Source: an uncultured Thiotrichaceae bacterium
GTDB taxonomy: Bacteria > Pseudomonadota > Gammaproteobacteria > Thiotrichales > Thiotrichaceae
Reading direction: 5' to 3'
Assembly: GCA_902727985.1 (NCBI GenBank)
Contig: CACVAY010000148.1
Location: forward strand, 1 to 59,120
Length of the DNA stretch: 59,120 nt
Numbering within the stretch: position 1 is the first letter of the stretch; each line of letters starts with the position of its first letter. Both the position numbers and the translations under genes were made by a program. The notes under the pieces are model-generated. The model did not search any database, was not told the origin of the DNA, and was given only the letters and a program-made list of their open reading frames with translations. Positions 45,873 through 57,819 of the stretch are shown here, in pieces.

Positions 45873-45948
45873 TGGTGGGTGATGAGAGACTTGAACTCCC
45901 GACATTCGCCTTGTAAGGGCGACGCTCTACCAACTGAGCTAATCACCC
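45873..45948 (-). tRNA. tRNA-Val (anticodon TAC)
   Basis: Minus strand GGGTGATTAGCTCAGTTGG..., anticodon stem CGCCC/GGGCG with loop TTACAA, T arm GTTCAAGTC, encoded CCA. Five bp from tRNA-Asp, one transcript. Confidence 0.97.
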
Positions 45949-46057
45949 GCCGTTGGTTATTGAGGTTGCGCAGTGTAAAGTATGTTTTCTTTTAATTCCA
46001 GTAAAAAATTAAAAAAACTTAACTCCTTTTCTACACTTCTCCAACAACGAAGGCGCG

Positions 46058-46330
46058 CTAGTTTACTGCATCTTTTAATGCTTTACCAGCTTTGAAAGCA
46101 GGAATTTTTGATGCCGCAATTTTGATCTCTTCACCCGTTCTTGGGTTACGACCCGTTCTTGCTTTACGATCACGTACTAAGAAAGTACCAAAACCGATAA
46201 GAGTAATTTGCTCACCTTTTCCCATCTCTTCAGAAATGGTTTCTACGAAAGCTTTGAATGCTTTTTCTGTGTCAGCTTTAGTTAGGCCTGATTTGCCAGC
46301 TACAGCATCGATTAGTTGCGATTTATTCAT
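46058..46330 (-). CDS. hupB: DNA-binding protein HU-beta
   Basis: A 90-residue nucleoid protein that bends DNA as a dimer. [32 protein letters not shown], the [26 protein letters not shown] beta-arm and the C-terminal [16 protein letters not shown] are all standard. It is placed after lon as in E. coli (clpP-clpX-lon-hupB-ppiD). Confidence 0.98.
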   Translation of the reverse strand: MNKSQLIDAVAGKSGLTKADTEKAFKAFVETISEEMGKGEQITLIGFGTFLVRDRKARTGRNPRTGEEIKIAASKIPAFKAGKALKDAVN

Positions 46331-46508
46331 TATTCAATCCTATTGAGATTTAAGAAACCTTTACACCCCAGGTGTTTTTACCACGGTTCATTAATATATG
46401 CCCCGAGGCCGCGCCATTTATACCAGCGCATCAAATGAAGTGTCAACTGAATATAAGTTATAAACTACGAAAAAACCGTGGATTTTAAAGGGGTGCAGCC
46501 AAAGCTCA

Positions 46509-46540
46509 AGTGTAGATGAATATTTTTGTTCATCTACACT
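46509..46540. terminator. Perfect 12-bp hairpin downstream of lon
   Basis: AGTGTAGATGAA (46509-46520), loop TATTTTTG, TTCATCTACACT (46529-46540). It lies 18 bp after the lon stop (minus strand). The U-rich part is in the loop rather than after the stem, so it may be a processing or stability structure. Confidence 0.55.
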
Positions 46541-46557
46541 CTTACGCTTACAATATT

Positions 46558-49002
46558 TTAGTGATGTAAAGTATCTTCTTTGCCATCAACATCTTCATCA
46601 TCAGGAGCTTTCAGAGAGGTATTATCCTCATCTAACTCATCATCATCCTCATCAACAATGGATTCGGGGCGAGACTCTAAAGCAAACTCCAGAACTTCAT
46701 CAATCCAACGAACAGGCATTATCTCAAGTCCTTTTTTCACATTATCTGGGACATCTGCCAAGTCTTTTTCGTTTTCTTTCGGGATTAATACCCTTGTGAT
46801 ACCACCACGATGTGCAGCTAATAATTTTTCCTTCAAGCCACCAATAGGCAACACCTCACCTCGAAGCGTGATTTCTCCAGTCATAGCGACATTAGCCAGC
46901 ACAGGAATACTGGTCATTGCAGACACAATCGCCGTCACCATCCCAACACCTGCACTTGGACCATCTTTGGGAGTTGCTCCTTCAGGAACATGGATATGCA
47001 TATTGTGTTTTTTCAGGAATGCACGAGAAATACCGAGGGATTGCGCTCGACTCTTAACAACCGTTTCAGACGCATGAATAGATTCTTTCATGACTTGCCC
47101 TAAACTACCTGTTGCTCGCATTGCGCCATTACCAGGCACAATAACACTTTCGATCGTTAGCAATTCACCACCAACCGATGTCCAAGCCAACCCTGTGACC
47201 TGCCCGACTTGATTCTTTTTATCAGCGCGACCAAAATCAAAGCGCTGCACCCCCAGGAACTTATCAAGATTACGTAACGTTACACTGGTTTTCTTTGTTT
47301 TTTCCAACAAATGGCTCTTTACAACCTTACGACAAATCTTAGAGATTTCACGATCAAGGTTTCTCACACCCGCTTCACGCGCATAATGGCGAATGATGCC
47401 TAGAATCGCGCCATCACTGATACTGACTTCACCTTTCTTCAGACCGTTATTCTTCAGCTGCTTAGGTACCAGGTAATTCTTGGCAATATTCAGTTTCTCG
47501 TCTTCTGTATAACCAGGCACACGAATGACTTCCATTCGATCTAACAAAGGGCCCGGAATATTCATGCTATTTGATGTTGCCACAAACATAACATCTGATA
47601 GATCAAAATCGACTTCAAGGTAGTGATCAGCAAAGGTATTATTTTGCTCAGGGTCTAAAACTTCGAGCATCGCTGAGGACGGATCACCTCTAAAGTCTGT
47701 TGACATTTTGTCAATTTCATCTAACAAGAATAATGGGTTACGTGTTCCTACTCGCGACAAATTTTGTATAATTTTTCCGGGCAATGCACCAATATACGTA
47801 CGACGATGACCCCGTATTTCGGCTTCATCTCGAACTCCACCCAATGCCATACGCGTATATTTACGCCCAGTTGCACGAGCAAGTGACTTACCCAATGAGG
47901 TTTTACCCACGCCTGGCGGGCCGACAAGACACATAATGGGCCCTTTAAGCGCCTTCACACGCTGCTGAACAGCCAAGTATTCAAGGATGCGCTCTTTGAT
48001 TTCATCAAGGCCATAATGGTCTTCATCTAACACTGTCTTCGCTTTATCAAGATTATGCAAAACACGTGTCTTTTTCTTCCATGGCGCTTTCACCAGCCAA
48101 TCAATATAATTTCGGGCAACAGTTGCCTCAGCTGACATCGGCGACATCATTTTTAATTTATTTAGTTCCGTCGTTGCCTTTTCTTCAGCCTCTTTAGGCA
48201 TTTTGGCCTTTTTGATTTTTTCTTCGAAATCATCCAGCTCATTAGGTGCTTCATCCATGTCACCTAGTTCTTTCTGAATCGCTTTCATTTGCTCATTCAG
48301 ATAATACTCACGCTGCGACTTCTCCATTTGCGTTTTTACATGGCCGCGAATTCGTCGCTCAACTTTCAATAAGTCAATTTCACTTTCAACCATCTCAATC
48401 AAATGAGACAGACGATCCGCCACATCAACAATCTCAAGTACAGCTTGCTTTTCTGAAACTTTCATCGACAAATGCGCAGCAATTGTGTCTGCCAAACGCG
48501 ATGGCTTATCGATCCCTGATAGTGAAGTTAGAATTTCTGGTGGTATTTTCTTATTGAGCTTGACGTATTTTTCAAACAAGTTGACCAAGGTACGCTCATA
48601 AACCTCTGCTTTGCGATCATCAAAATTCTGTTCGTAATCTAATAAGTCACCGTCAGCAGCCAAATACCCATCAAATGCATGCAGAGCTTTAAGCTCAACT
48701 CGGCTTGCACCCTCAACGAGTACCTTCAATGTCCCATCAGGCAGCTTCAATAATTGAAGCACTGTTGCAACCGTGCCAACATCATACAAATCATCGATTT
48801 CAGGATCATCAACATCTGCATTCTTTTGGGTAATCAAAAGAATCTGCTTATCATGCTCCATTGCCGCATCTAGCGCATTGATCGATTTCTGACGGCCTAC
48901 GAAAAGCGGGATAACCATATCTGGATAGACAACAACATCCCTTAGTGTTAGCACCGGAATATTCTTAATAGCTTCAGATTTATTATCGGTAGATTGACTC
49001 AT
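46558..49002 (-). CDS. lon: ATP-dependent protease La (Lon)
   Basis: An 814-residue AAA+ serine protease that degrades misfolded and regulatory proteins. N-terminal LAN domain (PVLTLRDVVVYPDMVIPLFVGRQKSI), coiled middle, Walker A CLVGPPGVGKTSLGKSLA, Walker B PLFLLDEIDKM, and C-terminal protease domain with catalytic Ser in PKDGPSAGVG and Lys in PIGGLKEKLLAA. The acidic C-terminus (ESIVDEDDDELDEDN...) is longer than in E. coli. GAGGT precedes the ATG. Confidence 0.98.
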   Translation of the reverse strand: MSQSTDNKSEAIKNIPVLTLRDVVVYPDMVIPLFVGRQKSINALDAAMEHDKQILLITQKNADVDDPEIDDLYDVGTVATVLQLLKLPDGTLKVLVEGASRVELKALHAFDGYLAADGDLLDYEQNFDDRKAEVYERTLVNLFEKYVKLNKKIPPEILTSLSGIDKPSRLADTIAAHLSMKVSEKQAVLEIVDVADRLSHLIEMVESEIDLLKVERRIRGHVKTQMEKSQREYYLNEQMKAIQKELGDMDEAPNELDDFEEKIKKAKMPKEAEEKATTELNKLKMMSPMSAEATVARNYIDWLVKAPWKKKTRVLHNLDKAKTVLDEDHYGLDEIKERILEYLAVQQRVKALKGPIMCLVGPPGVGKTSLGKSLARATGRKYTRMALGGVRDEAEIRGHRRTYIGALPGKIIQNLSRVGTRNPLFLLDEIDKMSTDFRGDPSSAMLEVLDPEQNNTFADHYLEVDFDLSDVMFVATSNSMNIPGPLLDRMEVIRVPGYTEDEKLNIAKNYLVPKQLKNNGLKKGEVSISDGAILGIIRHYAREAGVRNLDREISKICRKVVKSHLLEKTKKTSVTLRNLDKFLGVQRFDFGRADKKNQVGQVTGLAWTSVGGELLTIESVIVPGNGAMRATGSLGQVMKESIHASETVVKSRAQSLGISRAFLKKHNMHIHVPEGATPKDGPSAGVGMVTAIVSAMTSIPVLANVAMTGEITLRGEVLPIGGLKEKLLAAHRGGITRVLIPKENEKDLADVPDNVKKGLEIMPVRWIDEVLEFALESRPESIVDEDDDELDEDNTSLKAPDDEDVDGKEDTLHH

Positions 49003-49327
49003 TCTTACCTCATATTATATTGAGTGATACCAAGTAGATAATTCTAGTCGGTATATACATGACGCACTAACTAAAGAATATTAACACTATTCTTAAACTT
49101 GCCAGCTTTTGTCACATCGTTAATTCTTACAGAAAGCCTCAGCTCAAATGTATTACAAAGACTATGCGGTCACAAGTGAGCTTTTCAAGCATAAGGATTC
49201 TTGCAAACGACTCCATTTGTCTTTATCGGAAAGTTTAGCAAACTGATATGAAGAATATAGAGAAGAAATAGCGGTGGGATATTCTGGAGTTCGGAGAACC
49301 CAAACTCCAGGTTTTATAAGTAAATCA
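49003..49327. other. lon-clpX intergenic region with clpX-side hairpin
   Basis: About 325 bp. CTGGAGTT (49284-49291) and AACTCCAG (49303-49310) form a perfect 8-bp stem 18 bp after the clpX stop, a likely transcript end. The lon promoter must lie in the left part; I see no heat-shock-type consensus by eye. Confidence 0.45.
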
Positions 49328-50605
49328 CTAAGACGTTGAGTTTACTGCTTTACTTTCTGGATTATCATAAATGAGATATGGCTGAGCTTCGCCATTTACA
49401 ACCGCTTCATCAACAACAACCTTGGAAACATTATCTTCAGATGGCAGGTCATACATTGTGTCTAACAAAATACCCTCCATAATGGTTCTTAAACCACGAG
49501 CACCTGTTTTTCTCTCCATGGCTTTCTTAGCGATAGCAAACAATGCATCAGAACGAAAATCAAGTTCAGCACCTTCCATTTCAAAGAGCTTGGAATATTG
49601 CTTCGTTAAAGCATTCTTAGGCAATGTAAGAATCTTTACCAAGGCATCTTCGTCCAACTCTTCTAAGGTAGCAACAACGGGGAGACGACCCACGAATTCT
49701 GGAATCAAACCGTAACGCACCAAGTCATCGGCCTCAATACCTTTAATGATCTCGCCAAATAGCTTATTTTCTTGCAACTCTTTAACTTCAGCGGAGAAAC
49801 CAATTCCACCTTTCTCGGTACGATTTTGAATAACTTTATCGAGCCCAGAGAAAGCACCACCGCAAATAAACAAAATGTTTTTGGTGTTAACCTGAAGAAA
49901 CTCTTGCTGTGGATGTTTACGTCCACCTTGAGGAGGGACCGACGCTGTTGTACCTTCGATCAATTTCAATAACGCCTGCTGAACACCCTCACCAGATACA
50001 TCACGAGTAATTGATGGGTTTTCTGCTTTGCGTGAAATTTTGTCAATCTCATCGATATAGACGATACCCGTCTCAGCCTTCTCTACATCATAATCACATT
50101 TTTGCAGTAATTTCTGAATGATGTTTTCTACATCTTCACCAACATAACCAGCTTCCGTCAGTGTAGTTGCATCAGCAATAGTGAAAGGAACATTAAGCAT
50201 TCTTGCCAATGTTTCCGCTAGTAAAGTTTTACCACTACCTGTAGGACCAATGAGCAAAATATTACTTTTGGAGAGCTCTACTTCATCCTTTCCAAGATTA
50301 CTTTGCATCCGCTTGTAATGATTATAAACAGCAACCGCTAGAACCTTTTTTGCATCAGGCTGACCGATCACATAATCATCAAGAAAGTCTTTTATTTCTA
50401 GTGGCTTCGGAAGAGATGACTCCTCCTCAGGTGTCTTAACGTTGATTTCTTCCTGAATAATGTCATTACAAAGATCAACACACTCATCACAGATAAAAAC
50501 CGATGGCCCAGCGATTAACTTGCGTACCTCATGCTGACTTTTTCCACAAAATGAACAGTACAACAGTTTACTGCTATCCTGGTTACCATTATTATCTTTA
50601 CTCAT
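49328..50605 (-). CDS. clpX: ClpX ATPase subunit of the ClpXP protease
   Basis: A 425-residue AAA+ unfoldase that feeds tagged proteins into ClpP. N-terminal zinc-binding domain with [18 protein letters not shown] and CDECVDLC (four Cys), Walker [19 protein letters not shown], Walker [13 protein letters not shown], pore loop GYVGED, and the ClpP-contact IGF-type loop (IGFSAEVK). Normal length. Confidence 0.98.
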   Translation of the reverse strand: MSKDNNGNQDSSKLLYCSFCGKSQHEVRKLIAGPSVFICDECVDLCNDIIQEEINVKTPEEESSLPKPLEIKDFLDDYVIGQPDAKKVLAVAVYNHYKRMQSNLGKDEVELSKSNILLIGPTGSGKTLLAETLARMLNVPFTIADATTLTEAGYVGEDVENIIQKLLQKCDYDVEKAETGIVYIDEIDKISRKAENPSITRDVSGEGVQQALLKLIEGTTASVPPQGGRKHPQQEFLQVNTKNILFICGGAFSGLDKVIQNRTEKGGIGFSAEVKELQENKLFGEIIKGIEADDLVRYGLIPEFVGRLPVVATLEELDEDALVKILTLPKNALTKQYSKLFEMEGAELDFRSDALFAIAKKAMERKTGARGLRTIMEGILLDTMYDLPSEDNVSKVVVDEAVVNGEAQPYLIYDNPESKAVNSTS

Positions 50606-50948
50606 CCAATAACCTCTAATACTGACAAGTGGTTTCGCTTATTCGCGAAGCGCTTAAAATTCAAGCTCTAAAAATTATTTTATATTGACAACGACCATTA
50701 CAAAGAACCCATTGTTACTTCTTTAGCCACTAAGCACTTCAAAATCGTATTATACACAGGGATTTGAGCTTTTACACTTATACCTAAAATTTGTTGGTGT
50801 TTGATAACTACGAAAGAACACGAAAAAAGATAGTAACTTGATTATATATTCTGGAAGCGGAAAAAGAACTTAGGGGGAAATCAAACACCATCAGCTTCTG
50901 AAAGAAAGCCAACGGTGTTATTTCTAAAGCACAGCTACAGCGCTTCGA
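50606..50948. other. clpP-clpX intergenic region
   Basis: A 343-bp gap, larger than usual for clpPX, suggesting that clpX has its own promoter. AACACC (50884-50889) and GGTGTT (50914-50919) could form a weak stem after clpP. Nothing else is recognised. Confidence 0.4.
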
Positions 50949-51563
50949 CTATCGTTTATCAAGCACTTCATCAATAAGACCGTATTCCTTAGCAGCAAGT
51001 GCATCCATGAAGTTATCGCGATCTGTATCCTGCTCAACCTGTTCAAGGGACTGCCCTGAGTGATGCGCAAGCACACGATTTAATTCCGTACGAATCTTTA
51101 AAATTTCACGCGCATGAATATCAATATCTGATGCCTGCCCTTGGAAACCACCTAAAGGCTGATGAATCATTACTCGCGAATGAGGCAATGCAAAACGTTT
51201 ACCTTCAGCACCACCTGCGAGTAACACAGCACCCATACTAGCCGCTTGACCAATACATAACGTACTAACACTTGGCTTGATGAATTGCATAGTATCGTAG
51301 ATAGACATACCTGCTGTAACAACGCCACCCGGTGAGTTAATGTAGAGATGAATATCTTTATCGGGATTTTCAGACTCAAGGAACAACAACTGAGCCACAA
51401 TTAAATTGGCCATGTGATCTTCAATCGCACCAACAACAAAAATCACACGCTCTTTTAGAAGACGAGAATAGATGTCATAGGAGCGCTCACCTCTAGATGT
51501 CTGTTCGACAACCATAGGAACGAGATTAAGCGCTTGGGTTTCAGTAATACCTGAATGATTCAT
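50949..51563 (-). CDS. clpP: ATP-dependent Clp protease proteolytic subunit
   Basis: A 204-residue serine peptidase forming the ClpP barrel. Catalytic Ser109 in [11 protein letters not shown] and His134 in MIHQPLGG; the INSPGG strand is present. The ATG at 51563 ([21 protein letters not shown]) has AGGAA 10 nt upstream and gives the usual ClpP start; the frame stays open 18 codons further but that extension is basic and atypical. It follows tig by 108 bp. Confidence 0.97.
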   Translation of the reverse strand: MNHSGITETQALNLVPMVVEQTSRGERSYDIYSRLLKERVIFVVGAIEDHMANLIVAQLLFLESENPDKDIHLYINSPGGVVTAGMSIYDTMQFIKPSVSTLCIGQAASMGAVLLAGGAEGKRFALPHSRVMIHQPLGGFQGQASDIDIHAREILKIRTELNRVLAHHSGQSLEQVEQDTDRDNFMDALAAKEYGLIDEVLDKR

Positions 51564-51671
51564 AGAATTTGTTCCTGATTTTTTTCTCTTTTTATTAGAA
51601 GAAACTTTAGAATACAAGTTTCATTGGTCTCAGTAGTAGAAACACCACCAAGACCAATGCGATTTAGACGA

Positions 51672-52973
51672 TTAAGCCTCTGTAGGTGCTGGATTCATAA
51701 TACCTTCGAAGTCAGTTTTCTCATCAATTACTGTAGCTTGATCTAGCACCCAATCAACAATCATCTCTTCCATGACCGCCGCTTCTACAGTTTGCATAGC
51801 CTGAGGGTTGCTCTTGTAATATTCGATTACAGCACCCTTGTCTTCATAACTTGCTGCCAAGTCATTTAACATTGCATCAATTTTCGCATCATCTTTCTCA
51901 AGTTTAGCTTGCTTGATGATTTCGCCAACAATTAAACCTAATTTCACACGACGTTCAGCCTGATCCTTAAATAAATCATCAGGCAAAGAGCTGGGATCAA
52001 ATTGATTATTTTGAGCCATTTCATTTTTCATATGGCCAATTTCATCTTTCACTAATGCTGATGGCGCATCAATTTCGTGAAGATCAAATAAACCATCCAT
52101 TACGCTCTGCTTAACTGACGCTTTGATACGCTGATCAAGTTCACGTTCCATATTGCCTCTGACGTCAACACGGAAAGACTCATCGGTACCATCTTCAACA
52201 CCGAATTTCTTAATAAATTCTTCGTTGATTTCAGGAAGCACAGCTTGCTTAACTTCTCTTACTTTAAGTGTGAACTGAGCGGTTTTACCTTTTAGGTCGT
52301 CAGCTTGGTAGTCTTCAGGAAACGCAACATCAGCCTCCTTTTCCTCGCCCGCAGACATTCCCACCAAAGCTTTTTCAAAGTCAGGTAACATACGACCCGC
52401 TCCAAGCTCAACCGAGTAATCTTCAGACACACCGCCGTCAAACACTTCGCCATCAACCTTGCCTTCAAAGTCAACGACAACCTGGTTGCCGTCTTCTGCG
52501 GCTGCTTCCACAACCACCCATTCTTGTTGTTGCTTGCGCAGTACTTCAATCATTTTATCAATGTCAGCATCTTCGATATCTGCTGACTGACGTGTAATAG
52601 ATAATGAATCTATTGCACCTATTTCAAATTCTGGATACACCTCTACGGTAGCAGTGTATTTTAGGGGCTTACCCAAACCCATTGCGTCGGGTTCAATATT
52701 GGTTGGACCACCCGCAATGCGGATCTCTTCTTGATTTGCTGCTTCATATAAAGTTTGTTGAATCACTTCACCAGCGACTTCTTGGAATACAGCTTGACCA
52801 TAACGTTCTTTGATAACACTAGGAGGTACTTTTCCAGGACGAAACCCATCAATTTTAACGCGACCGCGCATATCTTTTAGACGCTTATTAACTTCTTGAT
52901 CAACACGTTCCGATGGAACTTCGATCATTATTTTGCGCTCGATATTACCTGTTGACTCGACAGAAACCTGCAT
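51672..52973 (-). CDS. tig: Trigger factor
   Basis: A 433-residue ribosome-bound chaperone. The ribosome-binding domain has the GFRPGKVPPSVIKERYG signature (G-F-R-x-G-x-x-P). A FKBP-type PPIase domain follows (about 160-245; GNQVVVDFEGKVDGEVFDGGVSEDYSVELGAGRMLPDFEKALVGMSAGEEK), then the helical C-terminal arms. It starts 42 bp downstream of tRNA-Leu. Confidence 0.98.
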   Translation of the reverse strand: MQVSVESTGNIERKIMIEVPSERVDQEVNKRLKDMRGRVKIDGFRPGKVPPSVIKERYGQAVFQEVAGEVIQQTLYEAANQEEIRIAGGPTNIEPDAMGLGKPLKYTATVEVYPEFEIGAIDSLSITRQSADIEDADIDKMIEVLRKQQQEWVVVEAAAEDGNQVVVDFEGKVDGEVFDGGVSEDYSVELGAGRMLPDFEKALVGMSAGEEKEADVAFPEDYQADDLKGKTAQFTLKVREVKQAVLPEINEEFIKKFGVEDGTDESFRVDVRGNMERELDQRIKASVKQSVMDGLFDLHEIDAPSALVKDEIGHMKNEMAQNNQFDPSSLPDDLFKDQAERRVKLGLIVGEIIKQAKLEKDDAKIDAMLNDLAASYEDKGAVIEYYKSNPQAMQTVEAAVMEEMIVDWVLDQATVIDEKTDFEGIMNPAPTEA

Positions 52974-53015
52974 GCCTAAAGAACCTCATTACATCATTAG
53001 TATGTTCATAAAGAA

Positions 53016-53101
<86 letters not shown>

Positions 53102-53220
53102 CAAGTATGACATTTACCCTGAGGCTCACAGAAGAGCAACAGAACAAACTGAGCGGGCGATTATACACACTCATTCACGAATGTATAACCGTTGTTTTAA
53201 AATACTGAGTATTTTAAATG

Positions 53221-53297
53221 TGGGGTGGATGATGGGACTTGAACCCACGACAACCGGAATCACAATCCGGGGCTCTACCAACTGAGCTACACCCACC
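53221..53297 (-). tRNA. tRNA-His (anticodon GTG)
   Basis: Minus strand GGTGGGTGTAGCTCAG..., including the extra 5' G(-1) opposite C73, anticodon loop with GTG, T arm GTTCAAGTC and CCA. Confidence 0.97.
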
Positions 53298-53321
53298 ATC
53301 AATGTAACCAGACCTCGCCAA

Positions 53322-53398
53322 TGGCGCGCCCGGCAGGACTCGAACCTGCAACCTACGGCTTAGAAGGCCGTTGCTCTATCCAGTTGAGCTACGGGCGC
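53322..53398 (-). tRNA. tRNA-Arg (anticodon TCT)
   Basis: Minus strand GCGCCCGTAGCTCAACTGG..., anticodon stem ACGGC/GCCGT with loop CTTCTAA, T arm GTTCGAGTC and CCA. Confidence 0.97.
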
Positions 53399-53441
53399 TA
53401 GGTCGAACCTAAACTATACTCTATCAAAAATAATTCAAAAG

Positions 53442-53518
53442 TGGTCGGGGTAGAGAGATTCGAACTCCCGACATCCTGCACCCAAAGCAGGCGCGCTACC
53501 AGACTGCGCTATACCCCG
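53442..53518 (-). tRNA. tRNA-Pro (anticodon TGG)
   Basis: Minus strand CGGGGTATAGCGCAGTCTGG..., anticodon stem CCTGC/GCAGG with loop TTTGGGT, T arm GTTCGAATC and CCA. It is the first of the Pro-Arg-His-Leu group that leads into tig. Confidence 0.97.
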
Positions 53519-53637
53519 CTCTTGAATCCATCTATGTGACAGAGGCGCGCATAATACGTCTCAAATTTCCTGCCGTCAAGACTTTCTATGTGTTTCTCCT
53601 CATGAGATGATATTACTTTAATCAGGACGCCTTTTCC

Positions 53638-54492
53638 ATGCCCGCATCAATCATTGATGGTAAACAAATTGCCAGCACACTTCGTAATGAAATTAAACAT
53701 TCTGTTCAAGCCCGTATTGACCAACACATGCGCCCTCCAGGCCTTGCTGTCATTTGCATTGGTGATGATCCCGCATCTAAAGTCTATGTAGGACATAAAC
53801 GTAAAGCCTGTAAAGAGGCTGGCATTAAATCGATATCCTATGATCTCCCTGCAGAGACCACTCAACACGAATTGATAAAAATTATTGATGAATTAAACAA
53901 CAACCCAGAAGTTGATGGCATCCTTGTGCAACTTCCACTTCCTCAACATATTGACTCTTCTTTAGTCATCGAACAAATAAATCCTGACAAAGATGTTGAT
54001 GGTTTCCATCCTGAGAATGTTGGCAAACTGGCTTTACGCATTCCTGGACTTCGACCTTGCACTCCTTATGGTGTTATTCATTTACTTAACTGCATTGGGG
54101 AAACTTATAAAGGTAAACACGCTGTTATTGTCGGTGCATCAAACATTGTAGGACGCCCGATGATGCTCGAATTACTCATTGCAGGTGCGACCGTTACCGT
54201 CTGTCATCGATTTACTGCTGATACAGGCACATTCGTTAAACAGGCCGATATCGTTATTGCCGCCGCTGGAAAGCCAGGTTTAGTAAAAGGTGATTGGATA
54301 AAAGAAGGAGCGACCGTTATTGACGTGGGTATTAACCGTCTTGAAAATGGCAAGCTTACAGGTGATGTTGAATACGACAAAGCCAAAGAACGCGCAAAAT
54401 GGATAACCCCTGTTCCAGGTGGAGTTGGCCCAATGACAGTAGCGATGCTTCTTAAAAACACACTGACAGCCTGCCAAAAACACCAATTCTAA
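53638..54492 (+). CDS. folD: Methylenetetrahydrofolate dehydrogenase/cyclohydrolase FolD
   Basis: A 284-residue bifunctional enzyme that interconverts 5,10-methylene- and 10-formyl-tetrahydrofolate using NADP. Signatures: [23 protein letters not shown] (catalytic Tyr and Lys), [30 protein letters not shown], the Rossmann-fold [17 protein letters not shown] and the C-terminal [18 protein letters not shown]. Divergent from the tRNA cluster. A weak terminator follows. Confidence 0.98.
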   Translation: MPASIIDGKQIASTLRNEIKHSVQARIDQHMRPPGLAVICIGDDPASKVYVGHKRKACKEAGIKSISYDLPAETTQHELIKIIDELNNNPEVDGILVQLPLPQHIDSSLVIEQINPDKDVDGFHPENVGKLALRIPGLRPCTPYGVIHLLNCIGETYKGKHAVIVGASNIVGRPMMLELLIAGATVTVCHRFTADTGTFVKQADIVIAAAGKPGLVKGDWIKEGATVIDVGINRLENGKLTGDVEYDKAKERAKWITPVPGGVGPMTVAMLLKNTLTACQKHQF

Positions 54493-54512
54493 AATTGAAC
54501 ACGCTCAAGCAT

Positions 54513-54540
54513 AAAAAGGCCGCAATCAGCGTCTTTTTTA
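54513..54540. terminator. Probable folD terminator
   Basis: AAAAAGGCCGC, loop AATCA, GCGTCTTTTTT: an imperfect A/U-flanked stem with a central CGC/GCG and T6, between converging genes. Confidence 0.5.
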
Positions 54541-54561
54541 TGCTTACTTAATGAATTATTG

Positions 54562-55104
54562 CTAATTAGCAGGACAACTTGCAACATCACCAGGCACGGT
54601 CCCTGCGATTTTCAAGAAAGTTTCGAAAGGATCCATAACCTTCATCGCTTCAAGCTTTGGCCCTTGAAACTTAAGCTTACTGCTCATCATCGCTCCCATT
54701 GCTCCACACCCGAATGACCCCCTCCCCATACATGCCCAATTATCATCAGTGGCATGCATCAGATAATCGACTTTAAAGTTCATTACCTTCTTATCCGGCT
54801 TACCAGCCTCAACACATTGCGCAATACCATTTTTCTCTTCAATGCGTAACTGAATCTTAGAAGCAGGCCCACAATGCGTACGATATATCTGAACTAATTT
54901 GTAACCACGATTAGCATTATTGTTGATCCATGAGTACCCTTGACCATCCTCATTTTCAGTCTGTAGCAATTCCGTGGTTAAGATCGGGCTTTTATTCCAA
55001 GCATCACAAACCTTTTTGGCCCATGCGGCGTCCATATAGATGTCAGCACTGGCAGAAGCACTAGCTATAGCACCTAATGCAATCAACATTAATTTCTTCA
55101 TCAT
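54562..55104 (-). CDS. Exported SCP2 (sterol-carrier)-like lipid-binding protein
   Basis: A 180-residue secreted protein: signal peptide MMKKLMLIALGAIASASASA, then DIYMDAAWAKKVCDAWNKSPILTTELLQ and a C-terminal region KLKFQGPKLEAMKVMDPFETFLKIAGTVPG like the end of SCP2 sterol-binding domains. Several Cys are present (Cys in CDAW, HCGPASK, AQCVEA, ACMGRG, FGCG, ASCPAN), suggesting disulfides. The ATG at 55104 has GAGGAG 6 nt upstream. It lies 98 bp downstream of the FadL-type porin gene on the same strand, so a shared role in hydrophobic-molecule handling is plausible. Confidence 0.65.
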   Translation of the reverse strand: MMKKLMLIALGAIASASASADIYMDAAWAKKVCDAWNKSPILTTELLQTENEDGQGYSWINNNANRGYKLVQIYRTHCGPASKIQLRIEEKNGIAQCVEAGKPDKKVMNFKVDYLMHATDDNWACMGRGSFGCGAMGAMMSSKLKFQGPKLEAMKVMDPFETFLKIAGTVPGDVASCPAN

Positions 55105-55208
55105 TCCCAACTCCTCAAATAACCATCATCTAAAATGACAGCTATTTGGAATTCAAGTTCAATGGGCCAAGCTCAATCAGCATCTTTAAACCTGACCTCA
55201 CTATTGAT

Positions 55209-56465
55209 TTACTTGAAGTTTTTTGTGTAAGCAATACCGATAGAATCCTGTTTCATTTTCAAATCTGCTGTAGCTGCGCCACCCTCAAACAACGACCCTG
55301 GAGAGCCATCCCCTTTTATTTCATTCTCAAAGGCATGCATATATTGAACGGTAACGTTTGAATCATTACTTACCCTCCAATCCATACCGAGAGTAAGATG
55401 ATCTTCAACAGTTGCTGGCGCAAGCACATTAAAAGCAGTTTCTGACTCTGGAATGGGTGCCTTACCGTGATTGTACCCAGCCAACAAAGTCATTTTTTCA
55501 TTGAGTTTATGCTTTACACCTAGCTTCACAATATTTTGATCTTCCCAACCAAAACCTGCCCCCCCATCTTGACCCAAGAGAGCTCCTCCAGTTGGGATGC
55601 CTGCAGTATTATTGGGATTAGAAATAGATTTAACATCGGTATAGTTTATCCTAGCTACATCTAATGCCAAGGTTGTTTCAGGGGTAGCCTTCAGCGAAAC
55701 ACCTGCTGTGATCATGCTTGGAATATCAAAGTCACCCTGTTCAGCTAATAAACCACTATAATCGTCAAACTCACTCATGGCTGTTTTACTTCTGTAAGCC
55801 AAACCTGCGGCCAACCTTGGAGACAATTTCCCTTGCCACCCCACAGTTACGCCAGCACCCGTGGACGTATCATACCCTCTGTCTGATAAACTCCCCGGAT
55901 TAGAACTAGCAGTAGCAAACCCATCAACTCCGGTAATTTCAATTCGTTGATAAACAAGATTTAACGATGCACCTATCGAATGCTTTTCATTCATTTTCAT
56001 TGAAACTGAGGGAGCAACAAATAACTGAGCAAAGTCTATTCCTGTGTTAGTTCCAGCTAGTGAATAGATTGGAACATCGTATGTTGCATTCATTCCACCA
56101 TTACCATATACCGCAATACCGACAGCATATTTATCATTCAAATGCCTTTGATAACCAAACTCTGGAATTGGAAATATTTCATCACCATTTCCATCAAATG
56201 TCCCACGAGGACTACCGCTTGTTTCTCGATCCGGCTTAAAAATATCGAGACCTGCAGTCCAGTTATTTGAGCCGAAAGACATAGCAGCTGGGTTTGTAGC
56301 GATATTCATTGCATTATCGCTACCAGCGACCGCTGCTCCACCCATTGCTTTTTGAACAGTTCCAAACCCATGTGATGCATACCCGTTGGTTGCTTGAGAT
56401 ATTTGCGGCGTACAAATCCCAGCACAAACAAGCGCAACTGATACTGACAGTGATAATTGCTTCAT
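55209..56465 (-). CDS. FadL/OmpP1-family outer-membrane transport protein
   Basis: A 418-residue beta-barrel porin for hydrophobic molecules. Signal peptide about 1-25, then the FadL start NGYASHGFGTVQKAMGGAAVAGSDNAMNIATNPAAMSF (the N-terminal plug with N-P-A). Alternating beta-strand segments follow (AVGIAVYGNGGMNATYD, HSIGASLNLVYQRIEITG) and a C-terminal aromatic-ended strand (IGIAYTKNFK). AAAGGAG precedes the ATG. The substrate cannot be told from sequence. Confidence 0.92.
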   Translation of the reverse strand: MKQLSLSVSVALVCAGICTPQISQATNGYASHGFGTVQKAMGGAAVAGSDNAMNIATNPAAMSFGSNNWTAGLDIFKPDRETSGSPRGTFDGNGDEIFPIPEFGYQRHLNDKYAVGIAVYGNGGMNATYDVPIYSLAGTNTGIDFAQLFVAPSVSMKMNEKHSIGASLNLVYQRIEITGVDGFATASSNPGSLSDRGYDTSTGAGVTVGWQGKLSPRLAAGLAYRSKTAMSEFDDYSGLLAEQGDFDIPSMITAGVSLKATPETTLALDVARINYTDVKSISNPNNTAGIPTGGALLGQDGGAGFGWEDQNIVKLGVKHKLNEKMTLLAGYNHGKAPIPESETAFNVLAPATVEDHLTLGMDWRVSNDSNVTVQYMHAFENEIKGDGSPGSLFEGGAATADLKMKQDSIGIAYTKNFK

Positions 56466-56666
56466 CGTATTCTCCTTTGGCTTTTATCGTTATATATAAT
56501 AATTATGATTTATATCATCTCATCCACCCTGGACTGTTGTCAATGTGCGACATTTATAGAAAATTCCACTAAACCAATACATTAGTACATGACGATATAG
56601 TAATTATTGCTTGCAACTAACTAGCACCGTACACTTCACATTCCTCTAAACTATGTAATTTAATGA

Positions 56667-57785
<1,119 letters not shown>

Positions 57786-57817
57786 AAAGAGGCCGCTAAT
57801 AATATAGCGACCTCTTT
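57786..57817. terminator. Bidirectional terminator between tgt and sor
   Basis: AAAGAGG-c-CGCTA, loop ATAATA, TAGCG-a-CCTCTTT: a 12-bp stem with one mismatch, A/T-flanked, between converging genes. Confidence 0.8.
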
Positions 57818-57819
57818 CT